This document shows positions 45,710-53,024 of a stretch of 64,000 nt of DNA, piece by piece. Under the pieces are notes generated by a model. The model saw nothing but the letters and a program-made list of their open reading frames with translations. It was not told the DNA's origin and made no database searches. Origin of the DNA: Qipengyuania oceanensis. GTDB taxonomy: Bacteria; Pseudomonadota; Alphaproteobacteria; Sphingomonadales; Sphingomonadaceae. How positions within the stretch are numbered: the first letter of the stretch is position 1; each line of letters begins with the position of its first letter. A program made the position numbers and the translations under genes. The stretch spans positions 1-64,000 of the forward strand of contig NZ_WTYN01000003.1 of assembly GCF_009827535.1 (NCBI RefSeq). The letters are read 5' to 3'.

Positions 45710-46635
45710 ACGGCATTTACCGGAATCTTGATGTAACTGACGCCGTTGTCTTCGGGGTCAGGCAAACGACCGCCTCGGATATTGACCTGCACCGACGGCA
45801 TGATCAGGTTCGGCATGGCGAGCGTCTTGTCGCGGGTCGTCCTCATTTCGACGAAGTCGTCCTCGCTCACCCCGTCCTTCACATGCACGTTCTCCTCACG
45901 CTGTTGCTTGACGGTGGTTTCCCAAGCGTATTCGTCGCGGCCCGGTGCCTTGTAATCGTGGCAGAGAAACAGGCGGGTTTCGTCCGGAAGCGACAGCAGT
46001 CGGCGAATGGACCGATAGAGCTGGTGCGCGTCGCCTCCGGGAAAGTCCGCCCGCGCCGTGCCAAAGTCGGGCATGAAGATCGTGTCGCCGACAAAGGCCG
46101 CATCACCGATGATGAAGGCCATGTCAGCAGGCGTGTGGCCAGGAACATGAAGGGCGATGCCTTCAAGCTCGCCGACCTTGAAGGTCTCACCATCCTCGAA
46201 CAGCTTGTCGAACTGCGATCCGTCGCGTTCGAAATCGGTGCCGGCATTGAAGAGCTTACCGAATACCTCTTGCACGCGAATGATGTCGCGTCCGATAGCC
46301 AGCTTTCCGCCGAGGCGTTCCTGCAGATAGGGGGCAGCTGAAATGTGATCGGCATGCGCGTGCGTCTCAATCAGCCATTTCACTTTAAGATTATTAGAAG
46401 TGATATACTCGATAATGCGGTCGGCCGAGCCGTTAGAAGTCCGACCGGACGCCGCTTCGAAGTCCAGAACCGAGTCGATAATGGCCGCTTCGTCCGTCTT
46501 GGGATCGTGTACGACATACGAAACCGTATTCGTCGCCTCGTCAAAAAAGCCCGCGATAGAGGGGCGGAGGCACTTATCGGCCTGTGCGCGCTCGATCTGG
46601 GCGGCGGCGCTGTTGAGGTTTTGATCTTCAGCCAT
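45706..46635 (-). CDS. MBL-fold persulfide-dioxygenase-like hydrolase
   Basis: 309 residues with the full metal motif THAHADHISA, then VPGHTPADM and FVGDTIFMPDFGTARADFPGG. This is the pattern of the Blh/ETHE1-related enzymes that oxidise glutathione persulfide to sulfite. It is the first gene of the minus-strand operon running to the bd oxidase. GGAGATC lies 7 nt before the chosen ATG at 46635. Its promoter region is shared with the divergent peroxiredoxin-ArsR pair and contains an inverted repeat. Confidence 0.92.
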   Translation of the reverse strand: MAEDQNLNSAAAQIERAQADKCLRPSIAGFFDEATNTVSYVVHDPKTDEAAIIDSVLDFEAASGRTSNGSADRIIEYITSNNLKVKWLIETHAHADHISAAPYLQERLGGKLAIGRDIIRVQEVFGKLFNAGTDFERDGSQFDKLFEDGETFKVGELEGIALHVPGHTPADMAFIIGDAAFVGDTIFMPDFGTARADFPGGDAHQLYRSIRRLLSLPDETRLFLCHDYKAPGRDEYAWETTVKQQREENVHVKDGVSEDDFVEMRTTRDKTLAMPNLIMPSVQVNIRGGRLPDPEDNGVSYIKIPVNAV

Positions 46636-46655
46636 AGCTTGATCTCCATACATTT

Positions 46656-46674
46656 ACATAAACCGTTTATATGT
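46656..46674. promoter_or_regulatory. Inverted repeat in the divergent promoter, candidate ArsR operator
   Basis: ATAAAC-C-GTTTAT (46658-46670) is a perfect 6-1-6 inverted repeat flanked by AC and ATGT. It lies 20-40 nt from both the MBL start (46635) and the peroxiredoxin start (46710), in AT-rich sequence. An ArsR-family gene is the second gene of the plus-strand unit, and such repressors use sites of this form. Confidence 0.6.
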
Positions 46675-46709
46675 GTTGCTATTCGGTTGTCAAGTGGTAT
46701 GAGGGCTCG

Positions 46710-47378
46710 ATGACCGAGATGACCAAAGCTGATAACGAACGAGAGGCGCCTTGCGCTGGACTGCGTATCGGAGACCTCGCCCCGGCCTTTTCCGCACGCA
46801 GCACGACAGGGGATGTCCGCCTTTCGGATTACCGGGGGCGGTGGCTGATCCTCTTCTCACACCCCGCGGACTTCACGCCTGTGTGCACGACCGAGTTCGT
46901 CGCACTGGCCCAATCGGCCAGCGAGTTCGAACAGCGCGACTGTGCGCTGATGGCGCTTTCCGTCGATAGCCTGTTCTCGCATTTCGCCTGGCTACGGCTG
47001 ATCCGCGATCGCTACGACATCGAGGTGCGCTTTCCGATCGTGGAGGATCCGACACTCGTGATCGGGCGCGCCTACGGCATGGTGGCGCCGAACGACAACG
47101 ACAGCGCAACGGTGCGCACGACATTCTTCATCGATTCAGCCGGCGTTATCCGCGCGATGACTTGCTATCCCGCGAACGTTGGACGTTCGACCCCGGAGAT
47201 GCTGCGGACGCTCGATGCTCTCCAGGCGGTGGACAATGGGCCAGTCCTGGCCCCTGCAAACTGGGCGCCCGGAGAAGCCCTACTGGCTCAGCCCGACGCC
47301 TCGCTGGACACTGTTTTCTCGGCCAAGGGCCAGACCGACTGGTTCATGAAGGAAACCATGCGAGGGTCTCGGAAATGA
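46710..47378 (+). CDS. 1-Cys (Prx6-type) peroxiredoxin, second copy
   Basis: 222 residues with PVCTTE and the Prx6-type C-terminal half. It differs considerably from the copy at 37797 and has an extra N-terminal stretch (TKADNEREAPC). The chosen ATG follows GAGGG; the longer in-frame start at 46671 would overlap the operator. Its stop overlaps the ArsR start. Co-transcription with an ArsR regulator and divergence from the persulfide-dioxygenase-like gene suggest action on reactive sulfur or on peroxide made during sulfide stress, by inference. Confidence 0.9.
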   Translation: MTEMTKADNEREAPCAGLRIGDLAPAFSARSTTGDVRLSDYRGRWLILFSHPADFTPVCTTEFVALAQSASEFEQRDCALMALSVDSLFSHFAWLRLIRDRYDIEVRFPIVEDPTLVIGRAYGMVAPNDNDSATVRTTFFIDSAGVIRAMTCYPANVGRSTPEMLRTLDALQAVDNGPVLAPANWAPGEALLAQPDASLDTVFSAKGQTDWFMKETMRGSRK

Positions 47379-47713
47379 CGGACGAAGAGCTGGTCGATGC
47401 CTTGAAGGCGCTCGCGCATCCCGTGCGTCTTCGCATCATGAAGGCCCTGACGGGCACCGAGCGCAATGTCGGCGAGATCGACGACGCCGCAGATATCGGC
47501 CAACCGACGTTATCACAGCAGTTGGCGGTCCTTCGCAACGCGGGCCTCGTAAAGACCCGGAAAGACGCTAAGCTAGTTTATTACCGGATCGATGAAGCCA
47601 GGATTGCGAAGGTTGTCGATGCCGCAGGCGCACTTGGTGGCTTGTCTGCAAACCCTATTCAGCAGTCGCGCCAGCCAGCGCCAGGGGTCGCTAATTTCGC
47701 CAGACTGGGGTGA
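47375..47713 (+). CDS. ArsR-family transcriptional regulator without cysteines
   Basis: 112 residues forming a winged helix: LKALAHPVRLRIMKAL, then the recognition region QPTLSQQLAVLRNAGLV and the wing RKDAKLVYYRI. It is in the position of the BigR/SqrR repressors that control sulfide-detoxification operons. Those sense persulfides through two cysteines, but this protein contains no cysteine at all, so it must respond to something else or work constitutively. It overlaps the peroxiredoxin stop by ATGA. Confidence 0.88.
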   Translation: MTDEELVDALKALAHPVRLRIMKALTGTERNVGEIDDAADIGQPTLSQQLAVLRNAGLVKTRKDAKLVYYRIDEARIAKVVDAAGALGGLSANPIQQSRQPAPGVANFARLG

Positions 47714-47780
47714 GAATTTGGGCTCCCGCACTCCGTGTTATCTGCTTGAACGACGCATTTATCAGGGCCAATCGTAGGTG

Positions 47781-50700
47781 ATGGACAAAAGCGCCGAAAA
47801 GGCTGAACAATTCATCGCTGCCTGGCGCGATACCGGGGGGTCCGAGCTCGCCAATACGCAGAGTTTCGTCAACGGCCTTTGCGATCTGATCGGTGTTCCG
47901 GCGCCGGATGGCAGCAAGCCGGATGATGCGGAGAACGACTACGTTTTCGAACGCCGCGTCTTCGCCGATAACGGCGATGGCACGACGAATTTCGGCCGGA
48001 TCGACTGCTATCGCCGGGGGGCGTTCATCCTTGAAGCAAAGCAGGGGTCGGACGCGGACCGGCGCGCTGCGGAAGCAGGCGAAGAGGACCTCGATCTGTT
48101 CGGCCAGTCAGCGGCACGTCGCATGAAGCGGGGTACTGCCAAGCGCGGAACGGGCGGCTGGACAGCCGCGATGATCGCCGCAAAGGGCCAGGCGGAACGC
48201 TATGCCCGCTCTCTCCCGGTCGACCACAACTGGCCGCCATTCCTGATCGTCACTGATGTCGGTTACTGCCTCGATATCTGGGCGGACTTCTCAGGCACGG
48301 GAAGGGCCTACACGCAGTTTCCGGACCGCGCACGCTATCGCATCATGCTGGAAGATCTGCGGGATCCGGATGTGCGCGAGCGTTTGCGTTGCATCTGGAC
48401 CGATCCGCTTAGCCTCGACCCTGCCACCAAGGCGGCGCGCGTCACACGCCAGATAGCCGATCTATTAGCCAAGGTTGCGAAGCGGCTGGAGGCCCGCGAT
48501 CACAATCCCGACCGGGTGAGTGGCTTCCTGATGCGGCTGCTTTTCACGATGTTCGCCGAAGACAGCAAGCTGATCCCCGAGGAAAGCTTCACCGGCTTGC
48601 TGAAGGCGCAGAGAGCCCACCCACAGCATCTTGCCCCCCAGTTGTCGGCCCTTTGGCAGGCGATGGACAAGGGTGAATTCGCACCTGCTCTCGGTGTCCC
48701 CGTAAAACGATTCAATGGATACCTGTTCAAGGATCGAACCGCGCTCGACCTGGAGACGGACGAACTGGAGGTGCTGATTCAGGCGGCGGAACACAAGTGG
48801 ACGGAAGTGGAGCCTGCGATCTTCGGCACCTTGCTGGAACGTGCGTTGAACCCGAAGGAGCGGGCGAAGCTTGGGGCGCATTACACTCCGCGGGCCTATG
48901 TCGAACGCCTGATCGCTCCCACGATCATGGAACCTTTGCGGACAGATTGGGACGGTGTGCGCACCGCTGCTGCCAGTCTTATCGATGACGGCAAGACCGA
49001 CGCCGCCCATATGCTGGTGGAACAGTTCCACACGCGTTTGGCTGGCACTAAAGTGCTCGATCCGGCATGCGGAACGGGCAACTTTCTCTACGTTGCCATG
49101 GCGCGGATGAAGGAACTCGAAGGCGAGGTGCTCGACCTTCTGGAGGAGCTGTCGTCCAGCGATGCCGAGAAGCAATACGTAGCCGATCTTACCGGCCACA
49201 CGATCACACCCGAAAACTTCCTCGGCCTCGAAATCAACCCGCGTGCGGTTGAGATTGCGCAGCTCGTTCTGTGGATCGGTTACCTGCAATGGCACTTCCG
49301 CGTTAACGGGCAGGAGCGCATGCCGAACGAGCCTATCCTGACCGGCCTGCGCACAATCGAGCACCGCGATGCGTTGATCGACTACGACGAGAAAGTGCTG
49401 GAGCGCGATGAGGAGAACCGGTCCGTCTCGCGCTGGGATGGGGAGACGATGAAGCCCCATCCGGTGACCGGCAAGCCGGTGCCAGACGAGACGGCACGGG
49501 TCGAAAGCTGGCTCTATCCCAATCCCCGACCCGCGAAATGGCCCAAGGCTGATTTCATCGTCGGCAATCCGCCTTTTATCGGTGGCAAGGACGTTCGGGA
49601 TCGGCTGGGTGATGGATATTTCGATGCCTTGTTCAAGGTATCGGACGTTCCGGAAAGCGCCGATTTCGTGATGCATTGGTGGGATCGCGCGGCCAATGCG
49701 GTGCGGGCAGGGACTGCGCGGCGGTTCGGCTTCGTCACTACCAATTCGATCACACAGGTCTTCAGTCGTAGGGTCACGGCAAAGCATCTCGATGCCAAGA
49801 AAGGCGTCACAATCGCCTATGCTATTCCTAACCATCCTTGGGTGGACGAGAAGGACGGCGCGGCGGTTCGGATCGCCATGACTGTGGGCGTTCCATCGGG
49901 GACGCAAAGCAAAGGCTTGCTGCGCAAGGTCAGTGACGAGAGGGATGCGCCTGATACGATACTGTTCGCAGAGAAATCCGGGCGCATCGGATCCGATCTG
50001 CGCGTTGGTGCCGACGTTACCAAGGCGGCGCCGCTAAAGGCGAATGCCCGAATTGCGTCCCGTGGCGTACAGCTAATGGGCTCCGGCTTTATCGTCACGC
50101 CCGATCAAGCGCAGCGGCTCGATCCGCGTTCGCTGGCCATCGCCAGAGGAGAGGATGATGCGCCGCCGCGCATCCGTTCCGGTAGCGGCGACGAGCCGCA
50201 GGTCATCTTCGATTACCGCAACGGCAAGGATCTGACGGCTCGCCCGCGCGGCGTCATGGTGATCGACACCTACGGCTTAAGCGAAGCCGAATTGCGCGAC
50301 TGGCATCCGGCGGTGTGGCAGCATATCTTCGACGAGGTGAAACCGCATCGCGACACCAACAATCGCGCATCCTATCGCGATAATTGGTGGTTATTCGGTG
50401 AACAGCGCAGCGAAATTCGCAAGGCTCTGCGCGGGTGCGAACGCTATATTGCGACGGTCGAAACCGCCAAGCACCGGGTGTTCCAGTTTCTTCCGATTGC
50501 CACGGTGCCGGACAATATGATCGTGGCAATAGCTTCTTCGGATGCGTTCGATCTCGGAGTCTTGTCCAGTCGCTTTCATGTCCCGTGGGCGCTCGCGAGT
50601 GGGGCACGAATGGGTATGGGGGACGACCCGCGTTACAGCAAATCGCGATGCTTCGACCCATTCCCATTCCCGGCGGATGTCCCCGAATCGCTCGCTAATT

Positions 50701-51305
50701 CGATCCGCACCGAGGCCGAGGCACTCGATGCCGTTCGCAAGCGTGTGCTGGCCGACCATGACGATCTTACCTTGACCAAGCTATATAACGTGCTCGAGGC
50801 GATGCGATCCGATCTTCCGCTGACAGACACCGAGCGCGACATCCACGACCGTGGCCTCGTTACCCTCATTCGTCGCCATCACGACACAATCGATAGCGCT
50901 GTTGCCGAAGCCTATGGCTGGGCAGCGGACTTGCCCGAGGAGGAAATCCTCACCCGCCTCGTCGCGCTCAACCGCGAACGCGCCGCCGAGGAATCGCGCG
51001 GCCTTATCCGCTACCTGCGCCCAGATTTCCAGGATCCCGGCTATCGCGCGCCGATCAGCGAAACACTTGATCTGGGTGAGGCGCAGGTGCCGTTGCCGGA
51101 CAATGTTATCGCGTGGCCGAAGGACCTGCCGGGGCAGATCGGCGCGGTTCAGTCAATTCTTTCTGCGGCGAACGAACCCCTTGCGGCGCAGGACATTGCT
51201 CGCGCCTTCAAAGGCAAGCGGGCAGCCACTGTACGGCCTGTTCTGGATGCGCTAACAGGGGTCGGTCTGGCGCGCCGTACTGGCGAGGGCAAATACGCGG
51301 CATAG
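47781..51305 (+). CDS. MmeI-like (type IIL/IIG) restriction endonuclease-methyltransferase
   Basis: 1174 residues. The N-terminal nuclease has Asp75-x9-Glu85-Ala-Lys87, the same D-x9-E-x-K spacing as MmeI. A helical connector precedes the methyltransferase, with SAM motif LDPACGTGNFLYVA and catalytic NPPF in FIVGNPPFIGG (an adenine N6 type). A target-recognition region follows. The C-terminal 70 residues look winged-helix-like (AAQDIARAF...RRTGEGKY), and the chain is longer than MmeI (about 920). One polypeptide would both cut and protect DNA, a common cargo of mobile elements. A hairpin GCGGC-ATAGC-GCCGC with T-rich sequence follows at 51297. Confidence 0.88.
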   Translation: MDKSAEKAEQFIAAWRDTGGSELANTQSFVNGLCDLIGVPAPDGSKPDDAENDYVFERRVFADNGDGTTNFGRIDCYRRGAFILEAKQGSDADRRAAEAGEEDLDLFGQSAARRMKRGTAKRGTGGWTAAMIAAKGQAERYARSLPVDHNWPPFLIVTDVGYCLDIWADFSGTGRAYTQFPDRARYRIMLEDLRDPDVRERLRCIWTDPLSLDPATKAARVTRQIADLLAKVAKRLEARDHNPDRVSGFLMRLLFTMFAEDSKLIPEESFTGLLKAQRAHPQHLAPQLSALWQAMDKGEFAPALGVPVKRFNGYLFKDRTALDLETDELEVLIQAAEHKWTEVEPAIFGTLLERALNPKERAKLGAHYTPRAYVERLIAPTIMEPLRTDWDGVRTAAASLIDDGKTDAAHMLVEQFHTRLAGTKVLDPACGTGNFLYVAMARMKELEGEVLDLLEELSSSDAEKQYVADLTGHTITPENFLGLEINPRAVEIAQLVLWIGYLQWHFRVNGQERMPNEPILTGLRTIEHRDALIDYDEKVLERDEENRSVSRWDGETMKPHPVTGKPVPDETARVESWLYPNPRPAKWPKADFIVGNPPFIGGKDVRDRLGDGYFDALFKVSDVPESADFVMHWWDRAANAVRAGTARRFGFVTTNSITQVFSRRVTAKHLDAKKGVTIAYAIPNHPWVDEKDGAAVRIAMTVGVPSGTQSKGLLRKVSDERDAPDTILFAEKSGRIGSDLRVGADVTKAAPLKANARIASRGVQLMGSGFIVTPDQAQRLDPRSLAIARGEDDAPPRIRSGSGDEPQVIFDYRNGKDLTARPRGVMVIDTYGLSEAELRDWHPAVWQHIFDEVKPHRDTNNRASYRDNWWLFGEQRSEIRKALRGCERYIATVETAKHRVFQFLPIATVPDNMIVAIASSDAFDLGVLSSRFHVPWALASGARMGMGDDPRYSKSRCFDPFPFPADVPESLANSIRTEAEALDAVRKRVLADHDDLTLTKLYNVLEAMRSDLPLTDTERDIHDRGLVTLIRRHHDTIDSAVAEAYGWAADLPEEEILTRLVALNRERAAEESRGLIRYLRPDFQDPGYRAPISETLDLGEAQVPLPDNVIAWPKDLPGQIGAVQSILSAANEPLAAQDIARAFKGKRAATVRPVLDALTGVGLARRTGEGKYAA

Positions 51306-51324
51306 CGCCGCCTTCTGCTTTTTT
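51297..51324 (+). terminator. Possible weak terminator at the end of the MmeI-like gene
   Basis: GCGGC-ATAGC-GCCGC forms a 5-bp GC stem overlapping the stop codon and is followed by CTTCTGCTTTTTT. The stem is short and the T run begins several bases after it, so it may be weak. Confidence 0.45.
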
Positions 51325-51397
51325 CGCCAACACGTTTGGGGTGACCGACACCCACATCCTAAAAGGCACTTCGTATCATCCCACGGAGTGCCACAAC

Positions 51398-52375
51398 GTG
51401 TATCCGAACAACGAAGCAGGCCGTAAGGCTTACGATCGCCACCAGACGAGCAGCCTCCCGACGCTGCTGCCGGGACTAGATCCGGACCCTCCCGTGCTGC
51501 TCTGTGCGCGCACGAAACCCTACGATGCCACGATCCTCGCGCAGCTGCGCCAGCATGGTTGGCCAGGAACTGGACAGACCACCACACGAGCTCGGACGAA
51601 GCGTCCCAAGGCAATCAAAGCCATCACGCTTGCCAGAAAAATCGCTAAGGGTTCTGGCCTTTCGGATGCCGAAATCAGAGTTCTCGCTGATCGGATAGCA
51701 TGGCTCATACGCAATCCGTTTCGCTGGAAAGCGCGCGAGGGATACGCTGTCCTGGCAGTTGCTAAGGGGCCGCCAGCCGACGGCAGCGTCACTGATGAAA
51801 GCAGTCAACCCGCACGGACAGAGGCGACTCCACCGGTCGAAGTTGAGGCGCGGAATTCGCTCGAAACCAGTTCGCCGAACGATCAGAGCTCGGTCGCGGA
51901 ACAGGCCGCTGTCCTGCCCCCGGAGAAACCGCAGTCCACTAAATCGGGGAATGTCACGACCGGTCCCGAGACCAAGAATCTTCGGGAATCTCGCGATGAT
52001 AACGATCTGTTCGAGCATAGCTCCGGCCTGGACAGTTCTGACGATCTACTCGCCGAATTGGGTGGTAGCGCAAACATGTCGTGGGAGGACTATGCGAACC
52101 AAGTAGGCCTTTCGGACGAAGCGGATGATGACCGAGGGTCTTCAACCAAGCTCTGCGTGATTCGTACCGTCATGATCGAACACCTGCCTCAGAAGAAAGC
52201 GCGGGCCCTCTTGCTCGCTATCGAACAAGAGGAACCTGAAGAGGTTCTCCGCCTCAAAGCGAACGCATTGCTGGCTGACGAGGAGGAGCTTTCGGCAGCT
52301 CTTTCATCAAGCAGTTCGCTTGCACAGGACATCGACGATGCCTGCGCGGCTTTGGGGATCGATCTGCCATGCTGA
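51398..52375 (+). CDS. Acidic protein of unknown function in the mobilization region
   Basis: 325 residues from a GTG at 51398 that has GGAG 9 nt upstream; the open frame extends left into the MmeI-like gene but without support. Residues about 65-105 are basic and helical (KRPKAIKAITLARKIAKG...RIAWLIRNPFRWK). The middle is low-complexity (Ser, Glu, Pro) and the end is very acidic, with repeated Glu-Glu and a Ser run. It has the look of a DNA- or protein-binding accessory protein of an element. I do not recognise the family. Confidence 0.6.
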   Translation: MYPNNEAGRKAYDRHQTSSLPTLLPGLDPDPPVLLCARTKPYDATILAQLRQHGWPGTGQTTTRARTKRPKAIKAITLARKIAKGSGLSDAEIRVLADRIAWLIRNPFRWKAREGYAVLAVAKGPPADGSVTDESSQPARTEATPPVEVEARNSLETSSPNDQSSVAEQAAVLPPEKPQSTKSGNVTTGPETKNLRESRDDNDLFEHSSGLDSSDDLLAELGGSANMSWEDYANQVGLSDEADDDRGSSTKLCVIRTVMIEHLPQKKARALLLAIEQEEPEEVLRLKANALLADEEELSAALSSSSSLAQDIDDACAALGIDLPC

Positions 52376-52443
52376 TCCAATCCGATCCCAACACCCGTTC
52401 TCTGTGTCTGGAAATTACAGGATGGGAACACTCCGTGCTCCTT

Positions 52444-52476
52444 CCCGTGCCGTGTCGCTGCGCTTCGTGGCACGGG
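52444..52476 (+). repeat. Leader hairpin before the MobC-like gene
   Basis: CCCGTGCC and GGCACGGG form a perfect 8-bp stem around a 17-nt loop. The start codon at 52497 is 20 nt further on, after the ribosome binding site AAGGAAAGG. It belongs to a series of hairpins at comparable positions in this region. Confidence 0.6.
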
Positions 52477-52496
52477 TCTGAAGGAAAGGTTTCACG

Positions 52497-53024
52497 ATGA
52501 AGCCTGAATATTCGGAAGAGCCTTCCGCAAAGGCAAGGGCGGTCCTCTCCCCAGGTCCGAGCGAAGGACCATATCGTCATGAAATCAGGATTGCGCTTAC
52601 CAGCGCGCAAAAATCCTATCTCGAACAGGCGGCGGGATGCGACGCGATCTCCGCATTTGTCCGCGACAAGTTATTTTATGCCTCCCCCAATATGGTGACC
52701 GCCATCGGTGCTATCGGCGCGCTCTATCAGGCTGCAGGACAGGTCATCGAAGCGAGCGATGAGCTACGAATGCAGGCCGCAAAGGCTGGACGCACGATCG
52801 ACAGCATCGGACAAATTGCGATCAGTAAGAACGAGGTCTGGGAAGGGATGCCGAAGGATATCGCGACCGCGTTGCGACCGGTCGGCGAACAAGCCGAAAG
52901 GTTGCATGATCTCGGCACAAGATTGCACGGGCTCGCGAATAATCTTGCGGCCGAGGATTTCCTCGGCGCGCCGAACCGAAAACTGAACCACGAAATTCAA
53001 CCTCGACCGAGACCGAAGCCGTGA
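52497..53024 (+). CDS. MobC-like mobilization accessory protein
   Basis: 175 residues. After a disordered start, EIRIALTSAQKSYLEQAAG and AISAFVRDKLF resemble the ribbon-helix-helix part of MobC proteins. The rest is helical and ends in a proline-rich basic tail (EIQPRPRPKP). It is directly upstream of, and overlapping, the MOBP relaxase, the usual place of the accessory protein that opens the transfer origin. A strong ribosome binding site AAGGAAAGG is present. Confidence 0.7.
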   Translation: MKPEYSEEPSAKARAVLSPGPSEGPYRHEIRIALTSAQKSYLEQAAGCDAISAFVRDKLFYASPNMVTAIGAIGALYQAAGQVIEASDELRMQAAKAGRTIDSIGQIAISKNEVWEGMPKDIATALRPVGEQAERLHDLGTRLHGLANNLAAEDFLGAPNRKLNHEIQPRPRPKP

